Part shown: in pieces, positions 7,368 to 15,179 of the stretch
Position numbering within the stretch: position 1 is the stretch's first letter
How the letters are laid out: each line of letters begins with the position of its first letter
NCBI GenBank assembly: GCA_900548515.1
Contig: URKU01000024.1
Span: 1-22,339 of the forward strand
Reading direction: 5' to 3'
Length of the DNA: 22,339 bases
Source of the DNA: an uncultured Collinsella sp.
GTDB lineage: Bacteria > Actinomycetota > Coriobacteriia > Coriobacteriales > Coriobacteriaceae
Made by a program: the position numbers and the translations under genes
The notes under the pieces: model-generated
Told to the model about the DNA's origin: nothing
What the model saw: the letters and a program-made list of their open reading frames with translations, nothing else
Databases searched by the model: none

Positions 7368-9077
7368 ATGGGAATGTATCAGGGAGTCAACGCATCCGAG
7401 GGCATCGGTATCGGCACCGTCATGGTCGCCGTCGATCCCGACTTGACGTTTGAACCGCACGCGGTTGCTGATTCGGCCGCAGAGAAGGAGCGTTATCAGA
7501 CGGCTCTTTCGGTCTTCTGCGAGAAGACCCAGGCTCAGGCCGACCACATGAAGGAGACGGTGGGCGAGGCCGAGGCCGAGATCATGAGCGGACACATCGT
7601 CCTGGCTCAGGACCCGGGCATGACTGATGCCATCAACGCGGCCATTGACGGCGGCACCTGCGCCGAGCAGGCGCTCATGGACACCTCGACCATGTTTGAG
7701 AACATGTTCCTGTCCATGGACGACGAGATGTTCCGTCTGCGCGCGGCCGACATCGCCGACATCCGCACCGGTATTCTGGCCGAGCTGCTGGGCAAGGAGG
7801 TCGTCGACCTCTCCGTCCTGCCCGAGAACACCGTCGTTGTCGTGCACGACCTTACGCCGTCCATGACCGCCACGATCGATAAGGCCCACGTTGCCGGCAT
7901 TGTCACCGAGACCGGTGGCCGCACTTCGCACTCCGCGATCATCGCGCGCGCCCTCGAGATTCCGGCCGTCCTTTCGGTCTCTAACAGCTGCACCGCGCTT
8001 CGCAACGGCATGACCGTTGTCGTCGACGGTGGCAAGGGTGTCGTCGAGGCCGATCCCGACGAGGAGACGCTTGCCGCCTACACCGCCAAGGCCGAGGCTT
8101 TCGCTGCCGAGAAGGCGGCTCTCGAGGCCTTCCGCGGCAAGCCTTCTGTGACTGCCGACGGCATCAAGAAGATCATCGCCTGCAACATCGGTAACCCCGA
8201 TGACGTGCCCAACGCGCTCGATCACGATGCCGAGGCCATCGGTCTGTTCCGCTCCGAGTTCCTGTTCATGGACTCTGCCGAGCTTCCTTCCGAGGAGGAG
8301 CAGTTCAACGCCTACCGCAAGGTCGCCAGCGCGCTCAAGGGTGCTCCGGTCATCATCCGCACGCTCGATGTGGGCGGCGACAAGGAGATCCCGTACCTGC
8401 ACATGGTCAAGGAAGACAACCCCTTCATGGGCTTCCGCGCCGTGCGTTACTGCCTGGCCAATCCCGACCAGTACAAGGTCCAGCTCCGCGCTCTGCTGCG
8501 CGCCAGCGCCTTTGGTGACGTCAAGATCATGATCCCGCTCGTCACCTGCGTCGAGGAGGTCGTGGCCGTCAAGGAGCTCGTCGAGCAGTGCAAGGCCGAG
8601 CTGACCGAAGAGGGTCGCAAGTTCAATGAGAACATCGAGGTCGGCATCATGGTCGAGACGCCTGCCGCTTCGCTGCTCGCTGACCGCCTGGCCGAGGTCG
8701 CCGACTTCTTCTCCATCGGCACCAACGACCTGATCGGCTACACCATGTGCGCCGACCGTGGCAACGACACCATCTCCAACCTGTACCAGGTGTACTATCC
8801 CGCCGTGCTCCGCTCGCTCAAGAACATCATCGAGAGCGGCGTGAAGGCCGGCATCATGGTCGGTATGTGCGGCGAGGCCGCTGCCGATCCGCTGCTTGAG
8901 CCGCTGCTGATCAGCTGGGGCCTGGAGGAGTTCTCGATGAGCGCTCCGTCGATCCTGCGCGCCCGCAAGACCATCAGCCAGTGGACCAAGGCCGAGTGCG
9001 ACGAGCTCGCCGAGAAGGCACTCGCCTGCAACACCGCCGCCGAGGTCAAGGCGCTGCTCGAGTCCGCAGCTCGCTAA
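7368..9077 (+). CDS. ptsI: PTS Enzyme I (PEP-protein phosphotransferase)
   Basis: Takes phosphate from PEP and passes it to HPr; cytoplasmic. The 569 residues show the phospho-His188 site GGRTSHSAIIARA, then the PEP-binding barrel with IGLFRSEFLFM, LDVGGDKE, GFRAVRYCL, GIMVETPAA and IGTNDLIGYT, and the active-site Cys501 in GMCGE. Length is typical. The ATG at 7368 has GGAG 6 nt upstream; an ATG two codons later (7374) is nearly as well placed, while an upstream TTG at 7320 falls within the preceding hairpin tail. It probably shares transcripts with the first fruK, with a hairpin between them. Confidence 0.96.
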   Translation: MGMYQGVNASEGIGIGTVMVAVDPDLTFEPHAVADSAAEKERYQTALSVFCEKTQAQADHMKETVGEAEAEIMSGHIVLAQDPGMTDAINAAIDGGTCAEQALMDTSTMFENMFLSMDDEMFRLRAADIADIRTGILAELLGKEVVDLSVLPENTVVVVHDLTPSMTATIDKAHVAGIVTETGGRTSHSAIIARALEIPAVLSVSNSCTALRNGMTVVVDGGKGVVEADPDEETLAAYTAKAEAFAAEKAALEAFRGKPSVTADGIKKIIACNIGNPDDVPNALDHDAEAIGLFRSEFLFMDSAELPSEEEQFNAYRKVASALKGAPVIIRTLDVGGDKEIPYLHMVKEDNPFMGFRAVRYCLANPDQYKVQLRALLRASAFGDVKIMIPLVTCVEEVVAVKELVEQCKAELTEEGRKFNENIEVGIMVETPAASLLADRLAEVADFFSIGTNDLIGYTMCADRGNDTISNLYQVYYPAVLRSLKNIIESGVKAGIMVGMCGEAAADPLLEPLLISWGLEEFSMSAPSILRARKTISQWTKAECDELAEKALACNTAAEVKALLESAAR

Positions 9078-9094
9078 TTTGGTATCAGAGGTAA

Positions 9095-9124
9095 CCGCGT
9101 GGTTGGAATGGGCCGGCCACGCGG
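9095..9124 (+). other. Intercistronic hairpin between ptsI and the first fruK
   Basis: CCGCGTGG (9095-9102) pairs exactly with CCACGCGG (9117-9124) around 14 nt. There is no T-run after it, so it is more likely an RNA processing or stability element than a terminator. Confidence 0.5.
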
Positions 9125-9151
9125 CCCTCACATATACAGGGGGTACTGTAA

Positions 9152-10084
9152 ATGTTCTACACGCTAACCGCTAACCCGGCTGTCGACATGACGGTTTCGA
9201 GCTCTCCGCTCGAGCCCGACGAGAACGTCCGCACCGGCTCGGCCAGCTACACGGCAAACGGTAAGGGCCTCGACGTGTCCTTCGCCTTTAAGAAGATGGG
9301 CGTCGACACCGTCGCACTCGGCTTCTTCGCCGGCTTCACGGGCAAGTTCATCGTCGAGGAGGTCATGAACCTGGGTTGCCTGTGCCGCCCGGTCTGGACC
9401 GACGGCATCACGCGTATCAACACCTACGTCAACGATGGCCAGCACGAGTACGGCATCCTTAACCCCGGCGCACCGATTACGCCGGAGCACCAGAAGGAGC
9501 TCTACAACATCCTGGACACCGCGGGCGATCTTGAGTGCCTGATTGTCTCCGGTTCTGTGCCTCCCAAAGCTACGCCCGACTTCCTGGCTCAGGTCATGGA
9601 GCATGCTCAGGCCCGTGGCGCCGACGTCGTCCTGGACCTGTCCTCCGACAAGCTCAAGGAGCTCGCTCACAAGAAGCCGCTGCTTATCAAGCCGAACCAT
9701 CACGAGATGAAGGCCATCTTCGGTGTGCCGGTCGACACCGACGACGAGGTCCGCGTTGCCATGAAGCTCGCCCACGACGCCGGCGTCCAGAACGTGCTGC
9801 TCACTCGTGGTAGCCGCGGCGACGCCTACTTCTCCAACGGCGAGGACATCTGGTACGCCAAGCGTGAGTTCAACATCAAGCTGGTCTCTTCCGTCTGCGC
9901 TGGCGATTGCACCCTCGCTGCGTTCCTGCACAAGTGGTACAGGGATCGCGACAACGTCGAGGAGGCCATGAAGCTTGCTATGGCTACCGGCGCCAACGTT
10001 GCCGAGTCCGTGGGCATTGGCGACTTTGGTCACGTTGACGAGTACAGCAAGCGCGTTGCTGTCCGCAAGCTCGATCGCAAGTAA
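9152..10084 (+). CDS. fruK: 1-phosphofructokinase (PfkB family), copy 1
   Basis: Converts fructose-1-phosphate to fructose-1,6-bisphosphate. The 310 residues start with TLTANPAVD (Asp12 near the sugar site) and have NGKGLDVS at 36-43, TDGITRIN at 83-90, a VSGSVPP segment at 132-138 and the catalytic Asp252 in VCAGDC. Two features differ from most relatives: the Asn of the GKGxN motif is Asp41, and the usual GAGD motif reads CAGD. Copy 2 keeps the Asn. An AGGGGG ribosome site precedes the ATG at 9152. It follows ptsI with only a hairpin between and ends at a strong terminator. A related sugar-phosphate kinase activity cannot be excluded. Confidence 0.88.
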   Translation: MFYTLTANPAVDMTVSSSPLEPDENVRTGSASYTANGKGLDVSFAFKKMGVDTVALGFFAGFTGKFIVEEVMNLGCLCRPVWTDGITRINTYVNDGQHEYGILNPGAPITPEHQKELYNILDTAGDLECLIVSGSVPPKATPDFLAQVMEHAQARGADVVLDLSSDKLKELAHKKPLLIKPNHHEMKAIFGVPVDTDDEVRVAMKLAHDAGVQNVLLTRGSRGDAYFSNGEDIWYAKREFNIKLVSSVCAGDCTLAAFLHKWYRDRDNVEEAMKLAMATGANVAESVGIGDFGHVDEYSKRVAVRKLDRK

Positions 10085-10111
10085 GCGAAACGCGACAAAC
10101 TCGTGCGCATG

Positions 10112-10147
10112 CGGCGCCCTGACTTCGGTCTGGGCGCCGTTTTTTTT
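10112..10147 (+). terminator. Strong terminator after the first fruK
   Basis: CGGCGCCC (10112-10119) pairs with GGGCGCCG (10132-10139). Inside is GAC-TTCG-GTC with a UUCG tetraloop, separated by one T/T mismatch. A run of 8 T follows (10140-10147). Confidence 0.93.
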
Positions 10148-10163
10148 CGTGGGAAAAGTGAGA

Positions 10164-10178
10164 TGAAACTGACCTTCA
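10164..10178. promoter_or_regulatory. Candidate operator upstream of the second fruK
   Basis: TGAAA-N5-CTTCA, one base from the TGAAA-N5-TTTCA pattern upstream of fruA. It lies about 53 bp upstream of the candidate -10 box, a position more usual for an activator. Confidence 0.35.
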
Positions 10179-10230
10179 CCGCTTCCACACCGTTCGCCGA
10201 GTTGTTGTAGCCTTTTGCCGAAGCGTGGAA

Positions 10231-10236
10231 TATACT
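10231..10236 (+). promoter_or_regulatory. Candidate -10 box of the second fruK
   Basis: TATACT about 35 nt upstream of the start codon. No well-spaced -35 box is seen (TTGTAG lies 20 bp upstream). CTTTCA (10235-10240) and TGAAAG (10257-10262) flank the expected start site as an inverted repeat. Confidence 0.4.
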
Positions 10237-10270
10237 TTCATTAACACGTTGCTTCGTGAAAGGAACATTC

Positions 10271-11203
10271 ATGATTTACACGCTCACTGCAAACCCCGCT
10301 ATTGACTACAACATCGCCTGCGACGGCCTTTCCGCCAATACCGTTACGCGCACCCGTAACGCGGTCTACACCCCCAACGGCAAGGGTCTCAACGTCTCTT
10401 TTACGCTCGACCACTACGGCGTCGACACCACAATCCTGGGCTTCTTCGCCGGCTTCTCGGGCGAGTTTATTGTCAAGGGCGCCGAGGCCCTGGACGTGCC
10501 CGTCAAGCCCGTGTGGACTGACGGCATCACGCGTGTCAACGTGTTCCTCAACGCCGGTCCCGACACCGAGTACAACATGGTTAATGCCGGTGCCGCCATT
10601 AACGAGGCCAACGAGCAGGAAATGTTTGAGCTTATTGATTCGCTCGACGACATGACCTGCCTGGTTATCAGCGGATCGCTGCCCCCCAACACCTCCGAGG
10701 GTTTCCTGGCCGAGGTCCTGCGTCGCGTCAAGGCGAAAGGCGCCGAGTTCGTGCTCGACATCTCGAGCCATCAGCTTGCCGACCTCATTGCCATGGAGCC
10801 GTTGCTCATTAAGCCCAACGACGACGAGTTGCTCGACATTTTTGGCATTAAGGTGAGCGGTGGCGATGACGAGTCCGTCAAGGGCGCGATGGCCGAGCTG
10901 CACGCCAAGGGCGCCAAGAATGTGCTGCTGACCCTCGGCGGCGCCGGTGCCTATTTCTCCAACGGCGAGCACATCTGGTTTGCCAACCGCACCTTCGACG
11001 TCAAGCTCCTGTCGACCGTCTGCGCCGGCGATTCCTCGCTCGCTGCCTTCCTGTCCGTATGGCACGACGCCCCCGAGCGCGTCGAGGACGCCCTGCGCCT
11101 CTCGATGGCCACCGGTGCCAATGTGGTTGAGTGCCCGGGCTTGGGCGATTTTGCCAAGGTGGATGAATACAAGAAGAACATCGAAGTTCGCCAGGTCTGC
11201 TAG
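10271..11203 (+). CDS. fruK: 1-phosphofructokinase (PfkB family), copy 2
   Basis: Same predicted reaction as copy 1 and the same length, 310 residues. I chose the ATG at 10271 because AAAGGA lies 6 nt upstream and the protein then begins MIYTLTANPAID, aligned with copy 1; a GTG at 10256 overlaps that ribosome site. Motifs are NGKGLNVS at 36-43 with the conserved Asn41, TDGITRVN at 83-90, ISGSLPP at 133-139 and the catalytic Asp254 in VCAGDSS. It has its own promoter region after a strong terminator and its own terminator, so it is expressed separately from ptsI and copy 1. The canonical motif suggests this copy is the more typical FruK. Confidence 0.9.
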   Translation: MIYTLTANPAIDYNIACDGLSANTVTRTRNAVYTPNGKGLNVSFTLDHYGVDTTILGFFAGFSGEFIVKGAEALDVPVKPVWTDGITRVNVFLNAGPDTEYNMVNAGAAINEANEQEMFELIDSLDDMTCLVISGSLPPNTSEGFLAEVLRRVKAKGAEFVLDISSHQLADLIAMEPLLIKPNDDELLDIFGIKVSGGDDESVKGAMAELHAKGAKNVLLTLGGAGAYFSNGEHIWFANRTFDVKLLSTVCAGDSSLAAFLSVWHDAPERVEDALRLSMATGANVVECPGLGDFAKVDEYKKNIEVRQVC

Positions 11204-11236
11204 TTCCGGCACCTCGCCTGAATAGTTCGATTAATT

Positions 11237-11270
11237 CGCATCCGTCTTAAACCGGGACGGATGCGTTTTT
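11237..11270 (+). terminator. Terminator after the second fruK
   Basis: Perfect 10-bp stem CGCATCCGTC (11237-11246) with GACGGATGCG (11256-11265), 9-nt loop, then TTTTTGTTT. Confidence 0.92.
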
Positions 11271-11367
11271 GTTTATCGGACTTGCGTGTGCAGTAGAGGC
11301 TGTTTCTTGCTAGACTTCTTGCAGATGCAATCGATAGCCAATTTGATAGTCGCAGGAGGCCATAGGC

Positions 11368-12762
11368 ATGTGCAATGTTTCGCTCAACGGTACGCAGCCG
11401 ACCGATGCCTCCATCCGTGTCCTGCGCGCGCTCGAGGCAGCCGGTCTTGAGGCTTGGTACGTAGGCGGTTGGGTGCGTGATGCCCTGATGGGGCGCCCCA
11501 GCCACGATGTTGACATGTGCTGCAGCGGCCTGTGGCAGGAGTCCAAAGCGGCGCTCGAGGCGGCTGATATTGCTGTGGTCGAGTCGGGCATTAAATTTGG
11601 CGGCATCACGGCCATTTGCGATGGCGAGCGCATTGAGGTCACCACCTACCGCCTGGACGGCTTTTACACCGATGGTCGCCATCCCCAGAGTGTGGAGCGT
11701 GCGGCGTCGCTTGAGGACGATCTGGCGCGTCGCGACTTTACCGTTAACGCTATGGCCTGGCATCCTGAGCGCGGTCTTGTCGACCGCTACGATGGCCAGG
11801 GCGACCTGAAGCGCAAGCTTATCCGCGCCGTTGGAGATCCCAAGCGTCGTTTTAACGAGGACGCGCTTCGCATGCTGCGCGCGGTGCGTTTTGCCTGCCG
11901 TCTGGACTTTATGATTGAACCCGCGACCAAACAGGCGCTGGCCGAATGTGCGCCGCTGCTCGATGCCGTGGCACGCGAGCGCGTTGGTATTGAGCTTGAG
12001 GGCATTCTTTCGACCGGCCACGGGGGAGACGCGATGCTGCGCTACCCCGAGCTTATTTGCGCCGCCGTGCCCGAGCTCGCGCCCGCGCGCGGGTTTGACC
12101 AGCGCAGTGTCTATCATGCGTTTAACGTCTACGAGCATATTGCCCGCGTGCTGACGGTGGCAGGGGAGCTGGCGCTGTGCGATGGTGTCGCGCCCTCTTC
12201 GAGCCTTATGTGGGCGGCGTTTTTGCACGACGTCTCCAAGCCTGATTGCTTTACGGTCGACCATGCGGGCAGCGGACACTTCTACGGTCATCCCGAGCTT
12301 GGCGCCAAGAAGGCGCGTGTCATTATGGATCGCCTGGCGCTCTCGCACGATTTGGTGCGCGATGTGTGCCTACTGATCAAATACCATGACAAGCCGCTGC
12401 GTCCCGAGCGATCTTGCCTGCTCAATATGATGCGCGCGCTTTCGGGCGAGTGTGTCGATACGCCGCGTCTGATGGACGAGCTCATGGACCTTAAGCGTGC
12501 CGACACGCTCGGTAAGGCACCGTCGTGCTTCTATTACGTCGAGACGATCGAGGAGATGCGTTCACTCGCCCATGATTTGCTTGAGGCGGGGGAGCCCTAT
12601 ACGCTCAAGATGCTTGCCATCAATGGTGGGGATTTGATCCGCGCTGGCGTCAATCCGGGCCCGGAGTTGGGCAAGCTACTCAACACCGCCCTCGACGCCG
12701 TGATCGAAGACAACATCCCCAACGATCGCGAAGCACTCCTGGCTCACCTCAACCTGGGGTAG
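11368..12762 (+). CDS. cca: CCA-adding tRNA nucleotidyltransferase with HD domain
   Basis: Adds or repairs the 3' CCA of tRNAs. The 464-residue protein has the class II nucleotidyltransferase head: YVGGWVRDALMG at residues 31-42, catalytic Asp47 and Asp49 in SHDVDM, LARRDFTVNAMAW at 119-131, and the RFNEDALRMLRAVRFA helix at about 161-176. An HD phosphohydrolase-type domain follows (His287-Asp288 in FLHDVSK, then a YHDKPL segment). AGGAGG lies 8 nt before the ATG at 11368. The tRNA gene next door already encodes CCA, so repair or serving other tRNAs is the likely role here. It is transcribed alone. Confidence 0.93.
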   Translation: MCNVSLNGTQPTDASIRVLRALEAAGLEAWYVGGWVRDALMGRPSHDVDMCCSGLWQESKAALEAADIAVVESGIKFGGITAICDGERIEVTTYRLDGFYTDGRHPQSVERAASLEDDLARRDFTVNAMAWHPERGLVDRYDGQGDLKRKLIRAVGDPKRRFNEDALRMLRAVRFACRLDFMIEPATKQALAECAPLLDAVARERVGIELEGILSTGHGGDAMLRYPELICAAVPELAPARGFDQRSVYHAFNVYEHIARVLTVAGELALCDGVAPSSSLMWAAFLHDVSKPDCFTVDHAGSGHFYGHPELGAKKARVIMDRLALSHDLVRDVCLLIKYHDKPLRPERSCLLNMMRALSGECVDTPRLMDELMDLKRADTLGKAPSCFYYVETIEEMRSLAHDLLEAGEPYTLKMLAINGGDLIRAGVNPGPELGKLLNTALDAVIEDNIPNDREALLAHLNLG

Positions 12763-12793
12763 CTAATTTGGGACGGGGCTTTTTTAGCTACCC
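12757..12793 (+). other. Hairpin at the 3' end of cca
   Basis: GGGTAGCTAA (12757-12766, including the cca stop codon) is the reverse complement of TTAGCTACCC (12784-12793). The T-rich run is inside the loop rather than after the stem, so it is not a classical terminator, although it is the only stem between cca and the tRNA promoter. Confidence 0.5.
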
Positions 12794-12851
12794 GGTTTAA
12801 CTGCGCTTTCCATAACCTGCCGACAAAATTTCGCCAATTTGGAATTTCTTC

Positions 12852-12880
12852 TTGCGCTCGCGTTTTTTGTCCCGTAATAT
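12852..12880 (+). promoter_or_regulatory. Promoter of the tRNA-Glu gene
   Basis: TTGCGC (12852-12857), 17-bp spacer, TAATAT (12875-12880), about 35 bp upstream of the mature tRNA start. Confidence 0.6.
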
Positions 12881-12914
12881 ATTTCCTCGCAGCACGGCAG
12901 TGCAGATGTCATAT

Positions 12915-12991
12915 GGCCCGTTCGTCTAGCGGTTTAGGACGCCGCCCTCTCAAGGCGGAGATCACCAGTTCGAATCTGGTACGGGCTACCA
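12915..12991 (+). tRNA. tRNA-Glu (anticodon CTC)
   Basis: A full 77-nt cloverleaf can be drawn. The acceptor GGCCCGT pairs with ACGGGCT (first pair is G-U). The D arm is GTCT/AGGAC, the anticodon stem is CCGCC/GGCGG around CTCTCAA with anticodon CTC reading GAG, and the T arm is ACCAG-TTCGAAT-CTGGT. The discriminator A is followed by an encoded CCA (12989-12991). Confidence 0.96.
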
Positions 12992-13001
12992 TGAATCTGA
13001 G

Positions 13002-13033
13002 ACCCGGACTTCTCGCGGAAGTCCGGGTTTTTT
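13002..13033 (+). terminator. Terminator of the tRNA-Glu transcript
   Basis: ACCCGGACTT (13002-13011) pairs with AAGTCCGGGT (13019-13028) around 7 nt, followed by a T-run to 13033. Confidence 0.93.
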
Positions 13034-13103
13034 ATTTCCGAGCAAACCATCTGCAATTCCCATTTGGCCCATAGCTTTTCGTTCTGCTTGTGGCCCTTGC
13101 GGG

Positions 13104-13109
13104 TACAAT
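13104..13109 (+). promoter_or_regulatory. Candidate -10 box of the flippase-like gene
   Basis: TACAAT, with only a poor -35 match 16-17 bp upstream. Transcription would begin near 13116, which excludes the ATG at 13110 as the start codon of the gene that follows. Confidence 0.45.
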
Positions 13110-13142
13110 ATGCAAGAAATTTGGACGGTCAGAAGGAGCCTC

Positions 13143-14447
13143 ATGAAGGAGTCCTCTCAGCATACATCTAAGCCCCAGGTCGAGGTTGAAGCCTCGGGCG
13201 GCGATGACAACAAGGGTGCACGTCGCGGTGCCGTTTTTATCGGCGTCGTGCTGGTTGGCTATATCGTTTATCTGATTGCGACCGGTCAGATGGGACAGTT
13301 TTGGGCTGCTATGTCGAGCGTCCAAGCGCCGTGGCTCGTTGCTGCATGCTTCTGCATGTTCCTGTACCTGTTCTTTGGCATCGTTGCCTATGCGATCGCC
13401 GTCTGGCTCGATCCCAATTCGCCCGTCGGCATTCGCGACCTGATCTCGGTCGAGGCGAGCGGTATCTTCTTTGGCAACCTGACGCCCATGATGATGGGCT
13501 CCACGCCTGCCCAGATCTACCGCCTGACCAAGGCAGGTCAAAACGTCGGCGAGGCCGGTGCCACGCAGTTCACGCGCTTTATCGTGTATCAGTTTGGCCT
13601 CGTTGCCTGGGGCGCCATTCTGCTGCTTGCCCGCATGCCGTTTTTCGCCGAGCGTTATGGCGACATGACGCTGCTGTGCGTCTTTAGCTTTGGCGGTCAC
13701 TGCTGCATTCTGCTTGGCATCTTTGCCGTCGCGCTCATGCCCAAGACCGTCACGCGCGTCGCGCACTGCATCATCAATTGGCTCGAGCGAATGGGCGTCT
13801 CGGCCACCAAGATCGAGGGCTGGCGTACGTTTGTCGACGGCGAAATCTACTCGTTCTCCGAGAAGTTCAAGCTTTCGGCCGGTCACTTTTCGTCCATGCT
13901 GCTCACGGTGGTCATCACCATGTTGCAGCTCGCGTTTTTCTACCTCGTGCCGTATTTCCTGATGCTTGCCTTTGGCCACCACGAAGTCGACTTTTTCTCG
14001 GTCATGGCCGCGAGCGCCTTTGTTCAGCTCCTGAGCTCTGCTGTTCCCCTGCCCGGTGGCACCGGCGGTGCCGAGGGTGGCTTCGCGCTGTTCCTGGGTC
14101 ATTTCTTTGGATCGGCGTCGACCGCCGGTTATCTGCTGTGGCGCCTCATTACGTTTATCGCGCCGACTATTTTGGCCGCGCCCCTGCTGGGCCTTAAGAG
14201 CGCTCACAACGAGAGTATCCATGCACGCTGGGATCGCGTGATGCGCAAGCTTGGACGAACGCCTCAGACGTCCTCTAAGCCTGCAAAGCCCCATCCTGTG
14301 CATGCGGTTACCGTGGATCCCAATCAGCATGCTCAGAAGGCTTCTGGGGCTGCCAAACCGGCGCATAAGGCTTATGTGCGCCAGACGGGCGACGGTATCC
14401 GTGTGTCCCCGGCTGCTTTGAACAAAAAGAAACTCCCTAAGGCGTAA
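13143..14447 (+). CDS. Flippase-like integral membrane protein (LPG synthase TM / UPF0104 family)
   Basis: 434-residue membrane protein of the family shared with the transmembrane part of MprF and AglD-type proteins, thought to move lipids or lipid-linked substrates across the membrane. Several hydrophobic segments lie between about 30 and 350. Family motifs are GNLTPMMMGSTPAQIYRLTK at 111-130 and the VPLPGGTGGAEGG loop at 301-313, followed by a WRLITFIAP segment. The C-terminal tail (about 355-434) is basic and Pro/Lys-rich, probably cytoplasmic. There is no MprF catalytic domain, so lysyl transfer is not expected. The ATG at 13143 has AAGGAG close upstream and lies after the likely transcription start. 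Substrate unknown. Confidence 0.82.
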   Translation: MKESSQHTSKPQVEVEASGGDDNKGARRGAVFIGVVLVGYIVYLIATGQMGQFWAAMSSVQAPWLVAACFCMFLYLFFGIVAYAIAVWLDPNSPVGIRDLISVEASGIFFGNLTPMMMGSTPAQIYRLTKAGQNVGEAGATQFTRFIVYQFGLVAWGAILLLARMPFFAERYGDMTLLCVFSFGGHCCILLGIFAVALMPKTVTRVAHCIINWLERMGVSATKIEGWRTFVDGEIYSFSEKFKLSAGHFSSMLLTVVITMLQLAFFYLVPYFLMLAFGHHEVDFFSVMAASAFVQLLSSAVPLPGGTGGAEGGFALFLGHFFGSASTAGYLLWRLITFIAPTILAAPLLGLKSAHNESIHARWDRVMRKLGRTPQTSSKPAKPHPVHAVTVDPNQHAQKASGAAKPAHKAYVRQTGDGIRVSPAALNKKKLPKA

Positions 14448-14498
14448 CAGTTGGTCGTGCGTTCTTCATGTTGCCGGGCATTTTTGTGCCGGATGGGG

Positions 14499-14550
14499 GA
14501 TAATCCTCTTACGTAGATTAACTCTCATCTGTTGATGAATGCCTGCATTC
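14499..14550 (+). promoter_or_regulatory. Promoter/operator region of the TetR gene
   Basis: A -10-like GATAAT (14499-14504) is followed by two adjoining palindromes, TCATC-tgtt-GATGA (14525-14538) and GAATGC-CT-GCATTC (14537-14550). Palindromes just downstream of the start site of a TetR gene suggest autoregulation. No good -35 box is visible. Confidence 0.45.
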
Positions 14551-14565
14551 TGAAGGGACACGTCC

Positions 14566-15177
14566 ATGGCCACCAGCAAACCGCGCCTCGACCGCCGCAT
14601 CGTTCGCAGCCGCAATGCCATCCTGTCTGCGTTTGAGCGCCTGTTGATGGATAAGCCGCTTGCCGACATTACGGTGAGTGCCATCGCGCGTGAGGCGAAT
14701 GTCGACCGCAAGACCTTTTACGTTCACTTTGGTACGGTTGACGGCCTGCTCGATGCCATTGCCGTCGATGTGGTGGAGATGATTGTCGACTCGGTCGAGA
14801 AAACGCTTGCTTCTATGGACGGTGACACCAGCGAGCGCGCTCTTGGCGCGGCGGCGACCTTCTTTAAAACCGTTAATGAGGCACTGTGCAACAACTTAGT
14901 GCTCAATCGTCAGCTGATCGAGAATATTCCGCTCGATGATTTCATGGCTCGTCTTCGTGCGCCGCTCGAACATGAGATTGCCGAGCGCGATCTGCTGCCC
15001 CAAGGTCTCAAGGACGAGATGTTCGACTACTATCTGGCGTTTTTGCTGTCGGGTATTATCGGTATCTATCGCACGTGGGCGCTGTCCGACGGCTCGGTTC
15101 CTATCGAGCGCGTCTCTGAGGTCGCCAACGATCTGACTCTCAATGGTCTGTCGAGTCTGGAATCTCGCTTGGATTAG
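14566..15177 (+). CDS. TetR/AcrR-family transcriptional regulator
   Basis: 203-residue regulator. The N-terminal helix-turn-helix (about residues 10-60) shows ITVSAIAREANVDRKTFYVH, the typical TetR recognition region; the rest is a helical ligand-binding domain with no recognisable specificity. An AGGGA ribosome site precedes the ATG at 14566. It lies downstream of the flippase-like gene on the same strand, and its own leader carries two palindromes. Targets could be itself and the flippase gene (inference). It is the last gene before the transposase fragment and the change in base use. Confidence 0.88.
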   Translation: MATSKPRLDRRIVRSRNAILSAFERLLMDKPLADITVSAIAREANVDRKTFYVHFGTVDGLLDAIAVDVVEMIVDSVEKTLASMDGDTSERALGAAATFFKTVNEALCNNLVLNRQLIENIPLDDFMARLRAPLEHEIAERDLLPQGLKDEMFDYYLAFLLSGIIGIYRTWALSDGSVPIERVSEVANDLTLNGLSSLESRLD

Positions 15178-15179
15178 GC

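Noticed and set aside
7347..9131. 594-codon open frame antisense to ptsI
   Set aside because: Codon-bias shadow of ptsI; composition is unlike a real protein and ptsI is certain.
13032..14366. 444-codon open frame antisense to the flippase-like gene
   Set aside because: The + strand protein has family motifs and membrane segments; the antisense frame is charged, repetitive and would overlap the tRNA terminator.
14470..14492. Possible terminator after the flippase-like gene (CCGGGCA...TGCCGG)
   Set aside because: Stem needs a bulge and the T-run is in the loop.
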